From a virus, in IMG/VR virus record IMGVR_UViG_3300042352_001346, positions 1 to 64,000 of that record: a stretch of DNA of 64,000 nt; one strand, written 5' to 3'. Below are positions 17,714 to 28,058 of this stretch, piece by piece. A model generated the notes under the pieces. It worked only from the letters and a program-made list of their open reading frames with translations, did not search any database and was not told the DNA's origin. A program made the translations under genes and the position numbers. Position 1 is the first letter of the stretch. The number at the start of each line of letters is the position of its first letter.

Positions 17714-19604
17714 AATAGAAAAAACGTTATCATTTAAAGCCGAAGATGGTGGAGTTTCTCAATTAATGAGTAAACTTACCAATCAGGCTGAGACTTATAG
17801 TAAACAAATTATTCAATCTGCTCAAAATCAATCTAAAAGTTCTAAGGAATTAATTTCTAATATTGAAAAACAACTTCAATTATTAGAAAGAAAACAAAAG
17901 CTTGAAAGAGATGCTTCTATAAAAAGAATACAAAATGAAGCTAATGAAGCTATAATAGCTTCTAGACAAGAATTTACTGATTTTAAAAATGGTAATATAC
18001 CTTTACCAAAAGGTAAAAGACCATATTTAGAAGGTCATGCAATGAATGACCCTGAATATAGGAATCATTTAATTTCTCAAGAAGAGAAAAAAATGACTAG
18101 TTCTGTTGCAGGTATTAGAGATGAAGCTAACGAAGAAATTAAATCTCTTAATGAACAAGCTGAATTACAAACAGATTTATTACGTAAATTATTAGAAGAA
18201 AGTAAAAAAGAATTTGCACATAAGTTAGAAGAAGCAAATGATTCTAATTCTGAAAAAAATTTTAATGCTGCTATTATTAATGGAAGTGGTATAAGAAATA
18301 CTCATAAACCAATTCCTAATGGTGATGATTCTAATAGTCAAGTAGGTGGTGGAACTGATAAAGGAAAAGGATGGAAAGATGTAATGAAAGGCGTTTTAGG
18401 TGCAGAAGCAATTAAAGAAATAGGAAGAAGTTTACAAAGAGGATTTGGAGCCTTTCAACAAACTCAATCAGGTACAGAATTTGTTGAAGCAGAAATGTTT
18501 ACAGCTATACCATTTGTAGGGCAAGGGTTAGCTGCAGGTAAAAAACGTTATTTAGAACAAAGACAAGCAAGAGAAGTATCATTAAATAAATTAAGAGCAA
18601 CTAGTGGATATAGTGGAGATAATATAAGAGATATTGGAATAGGTGTTGATGGTGTTGAAGGTACTAATTTTGCTAGTCAAATGGTATCAGCTAGAGGTTA
18701 TGATGGAAATACTTCTAATGCTACTAAAAATTATATGCGTTTTGGTAAAGCTTATAATATTAGTGACCAAAATTTATTAAGTAGAGCAAATTCAGATGCA
18801 TATACTAAAAATGTAGGTGCAAGTGGTATGATTGAACTTGTAAATCAATTAAAATCCAATAAATCAATGGGTGGAGATACAAGTAGATTAGAAAAACTAC
18901 TTGAATTACAAAATCAATTAATTGAAGAACAAGGTTCATATTCTAATACAGTTGATGATAGTCAAATAGCTAAAACAATTGCTGCATTTAGTAGATTAAG
19001 TGGTGGTTTTAGTGATAATAGAGCAAGTGGATTAATTAAACAAGTTTCTAGTGGTTTAAGAGCACCTTCTAATGATTATCAACAAGCACAAAATTATGCT
19101 GTTTTATCTCAATTAAATCCAAATGCAGATTTTTTTGAAATGCAAAAAATGCAAGAAGGTGGATTCCAAACACCTGGATTTATGAAAAAAACACTTGATT
19201 TATATAAACAACAATATAAAGGTCAAGATGGAATTGGTAAATATGCATTAATGAAGAGATTTGGATTAAATACTGGTGCTGCAGAAAGTATGTGGGATGG
19301 TAATTTTGATGATACATTTGCTACTAAACGTTCTGAAAATTTAGGTACTGTATCATATAGAGCACAAGGAAATACTTCAAAAATAGAGCAAGAAAGAGCC
19401 AATATAAATGAAGAATTTGCTAAAGGTATGTTACCAGGTTTAAAAGAAGCAGGTAAACAAATAGCTTCAGATATTGCAGAAGCTATTAGAGGATTAACTA
19501 AAGATAGTATGTTATTTGAAGGAATGGGTAAGAAAATGGCTAAAGGTATTGAAGAATATTTAGGTAGTGATGCTAGTGGGTTACATAATTCAACACGTAG
19601 ATAA
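17703..19604 (+). CDS. Tape measure protein
   Basis: 633 residues. Residues about 1-185 are long charged helices and coiled coil; the middle holds a small hydrophobic Gly/Ala-rich stretch (FTAIPFVGQGLAAGKK, about residues 265-280); the C-terminal part is again helical. Together with its place between chaperones and baseplate genes this fits the tail-length ruler. At the usual ~1.5 angstrom per residue the tail would be about 95 nm. The stop codon overlaps the next start by one base (TAATG). Confidence 0.75.
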   Translation: MSNKIEKTLSFKAEDGGVSQLMSKLTNQAETYSKQIIQSAQNQSKSSKELISNIEKQLQLLERKQKLERDASIKRIQNEANEAIIASRQEFTDFKNGNIPLPKGKRPYLEGHAMNDPEYRNHLISQEEKKMTSSVAGIRDEANEEIKSLNEQAELQTDLLRKLLEESKKEFAHKLEEANDSNSEKNFNAAIINGSGIRNTHKPIPNGDDSNSQVGGGTDKGKGWKDVMKGVLGAEAIKEIGRSLQRGFGAFQQTQSGTEFVEAEMFTAIPFVGQGLAAGKKRYLEQRQAREVSLNKLRATSGYSGDNIRDIGIGVDGVEGTNFASQMVSARGYDGNTSNATKNYMRFGKAYNISDQNLLSRANSDAYTKNVGASGMIELVNQLKSNKSMGGDTSRLEKLLELQNQLIEEQGSYSNTVDDSQIAKTIAAFSRLSGGFSDNRASGLIKQVSSGLRAPSNDYQQAQNYAVLSQLNPNADFFEMQKMQEGGFQTPGFMKKTLDLYKQQYKGQDGIGKYALMKRFGLNTGAAESMWDGNFDDTFATKRSENLGTVSYRAQGNTSKIEQERANINEEFAKGMLPGLKEAGKQIASDIAEAIRGLTKDSMLFEGMGKKMAKGIEEYLGSDASGLHNSTRR

Positions 19605-22600
19605 TGCAAGATAATTATTTATATATACATAAAGATATTACTATAACTGATGCTAAAGAATTAGTAGAAGGTAATAATATTTTTTCATTAGTTAAAACAT
19701 GGAATTTAAGAGGTTTATTAGATTATGAAATATATAATAAAAAAAATATTACACGTATTTATGAAACTTTATTAGAATCATTACAAAATTCAGAATTTAG
19801 AAAAAATTCTCCTGCTCAAAATTTATTAACTACTAATTATTTAAAAGATTTAGAAAAACTTGAAGATAAACAATTTATTGGACCTTTTAATACAACTTCC
19901 TTAGTAAAAGGTACAAAATTATATTTTCCTAGAATATTTTGGAATCATGAAGTGATGATTAGTGAATCTAATTTTGTAGAAACTAAAGATTATGAAGATT
20001 TTCTAACAGTAGAATTAAAAAAATTATTAAATGATGCCAAATATTTTCCAGTATCTAAAATGGATATTGGTAATAATTTTGGTAAAATACAAGAATTATC
20101 TCCTAAAATAACAGTTTGGGCTTGGGTTAGAAGTCTAAATAAAGTACCTCATACAGATATTGAATCTAATAATGAATTACCTGGTCAAATAATTAATTTA
20201 ACTCCTTATATAAGAAAAATACAAACTTTTAGTGGGGCTGGAGGAGGAAATTTTACTATTAATTTAGCACCGATAAGTGGTTATTGGGATAATGATAATG
20301 GTTGGCAAATAGATAAAGATTCAATTTTAAGATATAATCAAAATAATGAATTAAATATATTTGCACATAGTAATATTGAACAAAAAGTATTTGATAAAAA
20401 TGAACAATCTATTACTAATAAAGAAAATTTATTTTATTTTGAGCAAATAATGCAAGAAAATGATTTTATTTGGATTAGATATGAATCATTAAATAATGAA
20501 TTACCTTATAGATTAAGAGATTCTTCCAAAGAAGAAATATTTTCTGATGATATACCAGGTAAGATTTATGATATAATGGGATTAGTAGATAATTGTAATA
20601 ATATTAAAAATTATGAAGGTGTAAGTGTTGATATTAATATTAGTGGTAGAGATTTAATTAAAATAGTAATAGAAGATGGTTGTTATTTTTATCCAACTCA
20701 ATTTATAAATGAAGGAATTTTTGCTAATGATACAAAAAGTAATTATTTACAAAGGGTAGAAGGTCAATTAGCATCTTTAACACAAGCATCTCAAAAAACA
20801 ATTGAAAATACATTAAAATTTATTTTTAATGCTTTATCTAATTCTGAAATTGTACCTGATTATTTATTTAGTCAATATCCAGATGCAGATAAAACTAAAA
20901 GATTTGAATTTAATGAAAATTTTTACAAAGTTCATAAAACAAATTATTTAGAAGATAATAGAGATGAAAAAAATATTAAAATAATTTTACAAAAGAAATA
21001 TAATTTACCTAATAGTGATGTAGATTATATTTATAAAATAATTTATAATTTTGTAAATACAGCTTATAAAAAGAAAAAAATAACAACAGCAGGTATTTTT
21101 ACTAAAGATTATGAAAATATAGAAGATAATCCATATCAAAATATAACAGGTTGGAAGAATTTTGATTATTTTGAAGGTTTAATTGCTATTTTTGTAAGAA
21201 ATGGAGAAACTCCTGAGTATTTTATAAATCAAGGAATATCTTTTTATGAAGACCCCACTATAGATATATCTAGTTCTGAGGAAGAAGATTATGGTTTAGA
21301 AGGAGGTGTTCAAAATTATATAAATTTAATTTATAGATTAATTAGAAAAAAAGAAGAAAAAATACCTAAAAATGAAAGTAATTTAATTAATCAAAAAGAT
21401 TTTGTTGATGCTAAAGGAATATGGAAAATAATTAAATTATCAATTGATGATGATGTTAGAAATAGAATGTTGGTAGATAATACAATTGGTAATGAAATGG
21501 GAAGTATTTTAAATTATATACAAAAAGTATGTCAAGAACCTTTTGTGCAATTTGATTGTGATACTTATGGTGATAAATTTGTATTTTATGTAAGAAAACC
21601 ACCATTTGATAAGAAAAAAATACAAGAATATGTTAAAACATACATTGATAATATTGATGCTTTAAGAATATCATCTGAGGATGTTTCAGGTACTCAATTA
21701 GTTAATACTACAGGTATGGCATATTCTTGGTATAGAATTATACCTCAAGGAGCATTGAGTGGTATGGGAGGAAATGATATTACTTTTGCTTATATAAAAG
21801 CATTACACTTTCCTGAATATGCAAAAATATGGGGTGAAAAACCATTAGAAATTTATTCAAATTATATTTCTAATTATTTTCCAGCAGGTGGTAAAGAAAA
21901 TTTATACATGAGTAATGTATTAAGGTCTGTAATTGAAGATTTAAAATATTTAGTAGAAAGTAATGCTTATTTACCTTTTACTAGAAATGGAACAATTACA
22001 CTTAAAGGAGATAGACGTATAAAAAAAGGAATTTGGATATTATATAAACCAACTAATGAAATATTTTATGTTGATAGTGTAACAAATATTGCTGAATTTA
22101 ATGATGGTCAAATTGTTAGAAAAACTATATTAAATGTATCTAGAGGAATGGTTTATGATTTTGTAAAAGGTAAAGAAATTGATGGAAAACTATATAGTTA
22201 TTTTAATATTATAGATACTGATTATAAATTTGAATACAAAGAAATTGAAAATACTACTATTCAAAAAGAAGAAGTACCTATTATTGATAATAATAAAGTA
22301 TCAATAACTCCTATTAAAACATCTAATTCTGTTTTGATAGGTAAATGTATTACCAAACAAGTTATGAGGTATCATGACTCCCATGGTTTTGGATTTTTTG
22401 GTGCAGTTAGAAATAGAGAAAAAAATGGAATTAAATATAAAGGTACTCATCAAGGTGTAGATATTATTTCAATTCCAAATGAAAATGTATTTGCTCCTAT
22501 AGATGGTGTTATAAGAGTAGCTTTGCCTGGACATCATAATTTACCAGGAATTTCTATATTAGGAAAGAATCAATATGATGGTTATGAAATAAAAATATTT

Positions 22601-23473
22601 TATTGTAGTTCAATTATTCCAGAAGGAACTAGTGTTAAAAAAGGAGATATTATTGCTCGTGCTAGTAATATGGCTGTTTTATATAGTCAAGGTATGACTA
22701 ATCATTTACATTTTGAAAAACATTTTAGAGGTAAATTAGAAAATCCTACTAATGATTTATTTAGAGATTTTTCTAATGATGATAAAATAATTAATAATAA
22801 AATATATTGTCGTAATTTATCTATTTCTAATGAAGGAAGAAATTATATAAAAGAACAAGAATTATTTCATGAATTTATATATCAAAAAGAAAATGATTAT
22901 TATATAGGATATGGTCATTTACTTAATAGTCAAGAAAGTATTGATACTTATAATAAATTAAAAAGTTTTAATAAACCAATTACTGAAATAGAAGCCGAAG
23001 GTTTATTTGAAAATGATTTAAAAATTAAAGGTGAAGATAAAGTAAAAAGTATATTTGGTAATATATTAATGATGCAAAATCAATATGATGCTCTTGTAGA
23101 TTTTGGTTATACATCAGATAATTTTGATAATTATCCTTTATTTATTATTAAAATAAAAGATTATTTAAATAGTCCTACTTTAGTTAAAGAAAAAGATATA
23201 AGAAATTTTTGGAAAGACCAATCAGTACAAGATTCAAAATTATTTATTAGTACTGATTTAATATCTAGAAGGGTAAAAGAAATAGAATTGTTTTTTGAAG
23301 GAATTACAGAGTATTATAATAATGAAGAAAAACAAAAAACTTTTATCAAAACTACTACTAAAAAAACTAAAGAAATACAAACAAATGCAGGTAATATTTT
23401 ATCTTCTTTTAAAGTAAATAAAAATGTATTTAATTTCTTTTTAAGAAAACAAGATAAATCATTTAGATATTAA
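19604..23473 (+). CDS. Baseplate hub protein with M23 peptidase and GH24 muramidase domains
   Basis: 1289 residues. Residues 1-900 are a large structural part of hub type (beta-rich, e.g. TVWAWVRSL, FTINLAPISGYWD, GRDLIKIVIEDG). Residues about 910-1050 form an M23/LytM endopeptidase domain with GTHQGVD (H948, D952) and HLHFE (H1033, H1035). Residues about 1065-1235 form a GH24 phage-lysozyme-like domain with an ELFHEFIY segment containing a candidate catalytic Glu and the IGYGHLL motif (about 1099-1105). The protein should open peptidoglycan by cutting both peptide and glycan bonds during DNA injection. It is the largest protein of the window. Confidence 0.8.
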   Translation: MQDNYLYIHKDITITDAKELVEGNNIFSLVKTWNLRGLLDYEIYNKKNITRIYETLLESLQNSEFRKNSPAQNLLTTNYLKDLEKLEDKQFIGPFNTTSLVKGTKLYFPRIFWNHEVMISESNFVETKDYEDFLTVELKKLLNDAKYFPVSKMDIGNNFGKIQELSPKITVWAWVRSLNKVPHTDIESNNELPGQIINLTPYIRKIQTFSGAGGGNFTINLAPISGYWDNDNGWQIDKDSILRYNQNNELNIFAHSNIEQKVFDKNEQSITNKENLFYFEQIMQENDFIWIRYESLNNELPYRLRDSSKEEIFSDDIPGKIYDIMGLVDNCNNIKNYEGVSVDINISGRDLIKIVIEDGCYFYPTQFINEGIFANDTKSNYLQRVEGQLASLTQASQKTIENTLKFIFNALSNSEIVPDYLFSQYPDADKTKRFEFNENFYKVHKTNYLEDNRDEKNIKIILQKKYNLPNSDVDYIYKIIYNFVNTAYKKKKITTAGIFTKDYENIEDNPYQNITGWKNFDYFEGLIAIFVRNGETPEYFINQGISFYEDPTIDISSSEEEDYGLEGGVQNYINLIYRLIRKKEEKIPKNESNLINQKDFVDAKGIWKIIKLSIDDDVRNRMLVDNTIGNEMGSILNYIQKVCQEPFVQFDCDTYGDKFVFYVRKPPFDKKKIQEYVKTYIDNIDALRISSEDVSGTQLVNTTGMAYSWYRIIPQGALSGMGGNDITFAYIKALHFPEYAKIWGEKPLEIYSNYISNYFPAGGKENLYMSNVLRSVIEDLKYLVESNAYLPFTRNGTITLKGDRRIKKGIWILYKPTNEIFYVDSVTNIAEFNDGQIVRKTILNVSRGMVYDFVKGKEIDGKLYSYFNIIDTDYKFEYKEIENTTIQKEEVPIIDNNKVSITPIKTSNSVLIGKCITKQVMRYHDSHGFGFFGAVRNREKNGIKYKGTHQGVDIISIPNENVFAPIDGVIRVALPGHHNLPGISILGKNQYDGYEIKIFYCSSIIPEGTSVKKGDIIARASNMAVLYSQGMTNHLHFEKHFRGKLENPTNDLFRDFSNDDKIINNKIYCRNLSISNEGRNYIKEQELFHEFIYQKENDYYIGYGHLLNSQESIDTYNKLKSFNKPITEIEAEGLFENDLKIKGEDKVKSIFGNILMMQNQYDALVDFGYTSDNFDNYPLFIIKIKDYLNSPTLVKEKDIRNFWKDQSVQDSKLFISTDLISRRVKEIELFFEGITEYYNNEEKQKTFIKTTTKKTKEIQTNAGNILSSFKVNKNVFNFFLRKQDKSFRY

Positions 23474-23478
23474 ATTAA

Positions 23479-24402
23479 ATGAATAATAAAAATAATTTTT
23501 TTAAAGAACAAAGTGAGAGAGTTAGTAAATTCCCAATACCAGGTAAAAGAAATTCATCTGGAGGGGGGTATATTATTATACCGGAAGATATAGATAGAGA
23601 AAAATTTATAAATAGTTGTAAATTAAATAATAGTGTTAGTATTGTTACAGAAAATTCTGAAAGAATTGATAATGTTAATGTATCTATAAATTTATGGAAT
23701 TATTTAACTTTTCCTTTAAGTTCAAAAGAAGTTGGTAGTCATATTATTTGGGTTAATATAGAAGTACAAAATTGTCCAATTATTATTGGTATTATTACAG
23801 ATAAAAATGAATTGATAAGAGGTGAAGAAAATGAAATTAGATTAGAAAGAGATACACAAGATGCACATATTATACTTTCAGGTAATTCTAAAGATGGTAG
23901 TTTTTTATTAGAAGTAGAAAGTAAAGATGATAATCATGATGCTGAAATAGTATTTAAAATAAATAGCAAAAATAAAAAATCTAAATTTAAAATTATATCA
24001 GATAATAGTATAATTTTAAATTCTAAAAATATACAAATTATTAATGAGGAAGAATTAAGATTTACATTTCAAAATCCTAATTCAGAATTATATACTACTT
24101 TATATTATAAAGTAGGTAGTGGTTTACATTATAAAGATGAATTTGGTAATGAATTTATTATTGATAAAAACGGTATAAAAGTATTAACTAATAAATATCA
24201 AATTAATGAAAAAAATGTACAACCTATAGCTTTAGGAAATTCTACTCAAGAATTATTAAAACAATTAATTAATTTAATAGGAAATACTACTGTTACTACT
24301 GAATTTGGAGCAATGCCTTTAAATAATAAAGATAAAATATTAAAGTTATTATCTTCAAAAGAATTTAAAAGTATATTAAGTTCATCAACTCATTCAAATT
24401 AA
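23479..24402 (+). CDS. Baseplate spike protein (gpV/gp5-like, putative)
   Basis: 307 residues. The N-terminal ~110 residues look like an OB-fold (IWVNIEVQNCPIIIGIITD) and the following part is a repetitive beta region (DAHIILSGNSKDGSFLLEVESKDD, KKSKFKIISDNSIILNSKNIQI) resembling the triangular beta-helix of membrane-piercing spikes. It follows the hub gene after 5 nt. No lysozyme domain is in this protein; that function is moved to the hub. Confidence 0.6.
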   Translation: MNNKNNFFKEQSERVSKFPIPGKRNSSGGGYIIIPEDIDREKFINSCKLNNSVSIVTENSERIDNVNVSINLWNYLTFPLSSKEVGSHIIWVNIEVQNCPIIIGIITDKNELIRGEENEIRLERDTQDAHIILSGNSKDGSFLLEVESKDDNHDAEIVFKINSKNKKSKFKIISDNSIILNSKNIQIINEEELRFTFQNPNSELYTTLYYKVGSGLHYKDEFGNEFIIDKNGIKVLTNKYQINEKNVQPIALGNSTQELLKQLINLIGNTTVTTEFGAMPLNNKDKILKLLSSKEFKSILSSSTHSN

Positions 24403-24413
24403 ATATAAAATTT

Positions 24414-24653
24414 ATGTTAGTAGAAGGAGAATTAAATGATAATTTATATAATTTTTTAATATCTATTAAAGATAAAGAAGAAGCTGAACAAGTTAATGCA
24501 ATAAGGAATTATACAAAAAATTTTGAAAAAATAATTTATCAATGTTTAAAAAATATAACTATAAAAATACCTGTAGGAGCAATTCAAGTTCAAGGTACAC
24601 CTAGTAATCAATCAAATATAAGTGAATTGATATTAGAAAATGTAGTTAATTAG
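24414..24653 (+). CDS. Small baseplate-region protein
   Basis: 79 residues, ATG 11 nt after the spike gene. Helical N-terminus and a C-terminal part with KIPVGAIQVQGTPSNQSNISE. No family recognised. Such small proteins between spike and wedge genes can be spike tips or linkers, but there are no His/PAAR signatures here. Confidence 0.55.
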   Translation: MLVEGELNDNLYNFLISIKDKEEAEQVNAIRNYTKNFEKIIYQCLKNITIKIPVGAIQVQGTPSNQSNISELILENVVN

Positions 24654-24673
24654 TAAAATTTTAAAATTTTTCG

Positions 24674-24681
24674 TACATTTG
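24674..24681 (+). promoter_or_regulatory. Promoter candidate (TACATTTG), nearly leaderless
   Basis: A perfect TAnnTTTG box preceded by the standard TTTTTCG; the upstream box is only TTAGT (24650-24654), at the same 19-nt distance. The ATG at 24691 lies 10 nt after the box, leaving a 5' leader of a few bases. Confidence 0.5.
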
Positions 24682-24690
24682 TAAAGTATT

Positions 24691-25461
24691 ATGGCTGACT
24701 CTACAACATCACAAATTATAAATAATGCTGTTACCTTAACAAATAATTTAGGTAAAGCAGTTTTGCATAATTTATATCCAGTTGATTTTGAATTTTATAT
24801 GATTGCTTTTGAATTAGTAGATGCAGATAATAAAACTGTTGACTATTTAATTTTTCCAGTTAATCCTAAAAATGTAAGAGAAGAACACACTAATTTAGAA
24901 AATATAGAAAGAACTGCTGGAGGAATGGTTTCACTAAATTCTTCTTTATTTCAACCTGTAAATATTAATATTAATGGTGATTTTGGTAGAAGATTTAAAT
25001 TTTTAGTAGGTAGAGAAAATTTAAATATGATTGCAATGTCTTATAATGGTGAAAGAATAAATGAATTTTCAAAACAAATAAAAACTGGTTATGGTGTTAT
25101 AAAAATATTAGAAAATATGGTTTCAATGTCAAAAACAATTGATGTTAAAAGCAGACCTTATAAAATGTATTTTTATAATCATATTACAGGTAATTCATAT
25201 TTGGTTAAAAAAATTGTATTTAGTTGTGAACAATCATTTCCTAGTTCAAATATGATTCATAACTATTCTATATCTATGGTTGGAGTTGCACCAGTTAATT
25301 CATTTACTAAAAAAGATAGTGCTAAAGCATTATCTAATATGACTATTCAATCAGTTTTAATGAATGGAGTAAATAAATTATCTAGAACTATTTCTAATAA
25401 TATTAATTCCTATGAACAAGGAAGAAAAATAAATAATCTACCTAGTTATGGTGGCAGTTAA
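24691..25461 (+). CDS. Baseplate/tube-initiator protein (putative)
   Basis: 256 residues. The segment DYLIFPVNPKNVREEHTNLENIERTAGGMVSL followed by INGDFGRRFKFL resembles baseplate or tail-tube-proximal proteins with a LysM-less first domain found in Bacteroidota phages. The C-terminal part is Ser/Asn-rich. It begins a baseplate operon with its own promoter. The next gene overlaps its end by 14 nt. Confidence 0.55.
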   Translation: MADSTTSQIINNAVTLTNNLGKAVLHNLYPVDFEFYMIAFELVDADNKTVDYLIFPVNPKNVREEHTNLENIERTAGGMVSLNSSLFQPVNININGDFGRRFKFLVGRENLNMIAMSYNGERINEFSKQIKTGYGVIKILENMVSMSKTIDVKSRPYKMYFYNHITGNSYLVKKIVFSCEQSFPSSNMIHNYSISMVGVAPVNSFTKKDSAKALSNMTIQSVLMNGVNKLSRTISNNINSYEQGRKINNLPSYGGS

Positions 25462-26386
25462 TAAAAATGATACATATTTATATTTTAAAAAAATAACTAA
25501 ATTTGATATACAAAAGTTATTTGGAGATTTTTTATATTTTATAAATAATCACTCACCTAATATAGTAGGGTATTACAGTTTATCTTCGGATTTTAATGCA
25601 AATAGTTTTAATGCAATGTTTACTCTTATAAAAGATACAAAACATTGTTTAGAATGTTTTCATATTAGTAAAAAGTATTTTGGTACTTATGAATATTGGG
25701 AGTTATTAGATAATGTTGAAAGTATTTTTTCTAAAATTTCAATAATTTCAAATATTGGATTTTTTCTTAGGTCTCCTTTAGGTAGTAATAATTATAGTGG
25801 TGGTAATATTGAAAAAGAATTTTTAATAAAATCTACATTAGAAAAATTTACATTAGAAGAATTACGCAATTCTAATAATGAAAATGATTGGTTTAAAGTT
25901 GCTTTATATAATAATTTAAATGAAGAAGATTATAAAGCAAATGAAAAATTTATACTTAAATATGTAGTACCTTCTGATTTAAATAAAACTTTTTTAAATG
26001 TAGTATTAGGATTAAATAGTGGAGAGTATTTAAAAGGTATAGATATAAGTAAAATTATTAAATTTAATTCTGATATTAATGATATTATAATTTTAACTCC
26101 GGAAGAAACTCTTCAACAATCAACCGATATTAAATTAAATTTAAAAAGAGGACAAATACCTGAATTTCCAAATGATGGTGTACAAAAAGAATTATTTGTA
26201 GGTACAAATGTAGCTAGTTTAAATTTTCCAATATTATTTAGGCAAATAACCAATTTATTTATTAAAGATGATACCTTTTCAAGTATTAGTATTATTAATG
26301 CTAAATATGAAAAAGATGCTTTATATATTGAATTTGGTATAACTACTACTTATGGTGATAGTATAAAAAGAAAAGTAAAAGTTTAA
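25448..26386 (+). CDS. Baseplate protein, possible gp25-like C-terminus
   Basis: 312 residues. The C-terminal ~85 residues (LKRGQIPEFPNDGVQKELFVG..., then SIINAKYEKDALYIEFGI) resemble the small gp25/W-type wedge protein in layout. The N-terminal 220 residues are not recognised. It stands directly before the baseplate-J gene, where gp25 normally lies, which supports a wedge role. The first codons overlap the previous gene. Confidence 0.5.
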   Translation: MVAVNKNDTYLYFKKITKFDIQKLFGDFLYFINNHSPNIVGYYSLSSDFNANSFNAMFTLIKDTKHCLECFHISKKYFGTYEYWELLDNVESIFSKISIISNIGFFLRSPLGSNNYSGGNIEKEFLIKSTLEKFTLEELRNSNNENDWFKVALYNNLNEEDYKANEKFILKYVVPSDLNKTFLNVVLGLNSGEYLKGIDISKIIKFNSDINDIIILTPEETLQQSTDIKLNLKRGQIPEFPNDGVQKELFVGTNVASLNFPILFRQITNLFIKDDTFSSISIINAKYEKDALYIEFGITTTYGDSIKRKVKV

Positions 26387-26388
26387 TT

Positions 26389-27591
26389 ATGTTTACTGAA
26401 ATAACTACAACAGAAGAATTAAAACAATTAATTTCAGAAGGATTTTTTTTAAAAACAGATAAAATAACAAAAATATCTGATGATAGTGTATTAAATGGTT
26501 TATTATATAGTAATGCGAAAATAGGACAAAAAGCTTTAAAAGAAATTGCATTAGTAGAAACTTATATTTATCCTGATTTAGCTAAAGGTGAAAAGTTAGA
26601 TAAAATAGCTTCTGATGTAGGTATTTCTAAAAGATTTAATGCTTCAAAAAGTTCAACTTATATTAGATTAGTAGGTAATCCTGGTACTTTTTATGATTCA
26701 AATATTATAACTTTTAGTAGTACTGATGGTATTAATTTTGAATTAGAAAGTTCAATTTCTATACCTGATGCAGGTTTTATTTATGCTAAGGTTCGTTCTA
26801 AAGAAACAGGTGAAAAAACAAATTCTGCTCCTTTATCAATTACTAAAATATCTCCTATACCTAATGGTCATTTATATTGTATAAATGAATATCAAGCAAG
26901 TAATGGTAGAGATATTGAAAGTGATTTTTCTTTATTACAAAGAATTAAAACTGGTCCTAATAAATTAGCTAAAAATACTTTAGAATATATTAAACAAGTA
27001 TTATTGAATGTAGATACTGATATTTTAAGAGTTATTTATCAAGGGAGAAATGCTCAAGGTAAAAATGTTTTAAAATTATTATCTCAAAATGGTGTAGCTT
27101 ATAATAATTCTCAATTAAGAAATTTTGAACAATATGTTAGTGATTATTTAGGTATATCTGATTTAAAAAGATATGATAATTCTGTTATTGGTATTACTTT
27201 TGAAAATGCTGCTATTTATCCAATTGATATTTCTGCAAGAGTTGAATTATATAATGGTGTAGATGCAGATGAAGTTAGAATTGAAGCACAAATAAGGAGT
27301 AGTAAAATACTTGATTTAAGAACATGGTCAAATGATAAAATAATTGATTGGGAAGATTTTTTAATAGCTATAAAAACAATTGAAAAAGTAAAATCTGTAA
27401 AAGACCAATACTTTACTCCTAAGACAGATATTAAAATACCAAAAAATACATTTCCAAGAATAAGAGGATTTTTATTATTAGATATGGATGGAAATATATT
27501 ATCTGATTCTAATAATGCTTTAAATTCAATTTATTATCCTACAGAATTAGATTTTAATTTTCAATATACTATAATGGGTAGAAATACTTAA
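26389..27591 (+). CDS. Baseplate wedge protein, gpJ/gp6-like
   Basis: 400 residues. The layout matches the baseplate-J family: an early LDKIASDVGISKRFNASKSS segment, a beta domain (TYIRLVGNPGTFY..., SISIPDAGFIYAKVRSKETGEKTN), the conserved EYQASNGRDIESDFSLLQRI region, and a DVDTDILRVIYQGRNAQG core. It should form the wedge dimers that trigger sheath contraction. It follows the gp25-like gene with a 2-base gap. Confidence 0.75.
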   Translation: MFTEITTTEELKQLISEGFFLKTDKITKISDDSVLNGLLYSNAKIGQKALKEIALVETYIYPDLAKGEKLDKIASDVGISKRFNASKSSTYIRLVGNPGTFYDSNIITFSSTDGINFELESSISIPDAGFIYAKVRSKETGEKTNSAPLSITKISPIPNGHLYCINEYQASNGRDIESDFSLLQRIKTGPNKLAKNTLEYIKQVLLNVDTDILRVIYQGRNAQGKNVLKLLSQNGVAYNNSQLRNFEQYVSDYLGISDLKRYDNSVIGITFENAAIYPIDISARVELYNGVDADEVRIEAQIRSSKILDLRTWSNDKIIDWEDFLIAIKTIEKVKSVKDQYFTPKTDIKIPKNTFPRIRGFLLLDMDGNILSDSNNALNSIYYPTELDFNFQYTIMGRNT

Positions 27592-27622
27592 TTTGGAAAG
27601 TTTAAAATTTTTTATATCTTTG
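27592..27622 (+). promoter_or_regulatory. Bacteroidota-type promoter for the lysis genes
   Basis: TTTGG at 27592-27596, an 18-nt spacer and TATCTTTG at 27615-27622, overlapping the end of the baseplate-J gene by no bases and followed by the holin candidate ATG at 27645. It gives the lysis cassette its own transcript. Confidence 0.7.
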
Positions 27623-27644
27623 TATCTATAAATAATTATAATTT

Positions 27645-28052
27645 ATGAATAAAAAATTAATAAATAACTGGAAAAAAATAAAATATTTTTTAGAAAAATA
27701 TGATGGTATTTGGAGTATTCCATTATCAATATCTATTTTTTATTTTTCTGGTTATATTTTATCAGAAGTATTTGGTACTCAAACAGGAACTTATGACCCT
27801 GGTTTTATACAACCTTTATTTTTATCTGCTACAATTGTAATTGGTGCAGTTAATGTAGGTGTTATTGGTCTTTATTTTACTATAAGAGGTTTTCACAATT
27901 TTATTTATGGTAAAAAAGATAAAAATTCAGTTACTAATCAAGCTAAAGTTGATTGGGTTAAATTAACACCTTGGGAAAGATTTAAAATAACTTTATTTTC
28001 ATTGGCTTTTTTAATTGCATTAGTTATTATTGTTTATTTAAAACTTATTTAA
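27645..28052 (+). CDS. Holin candidate, three membrane spans
   Basis: 135 residues with three hydrophobic stretches at about 22-42, 56-80 and 112-133, separated by charged loops. Its size, three spans, charged ends and position directly before an endolysin-type gene fit a class I holin. There is no sequence signature that proves it; an unrelated inner-membrane protein is possible. Confidence 0.6.
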   Translation: MNKKLINNWKKIKYFLEKYDGIWSIPLSISIFYFSGYILSEVFGTQTGTYDPGFIQPLFLSATIVIGAVNVGVIGLYFTIRGFHNFIYGKKDKNSVTNQAKVDWVKLTPWERFKITLFSLAFLIALVIIVYLKLI

Positions 28053-28058
28053 TAAAAG

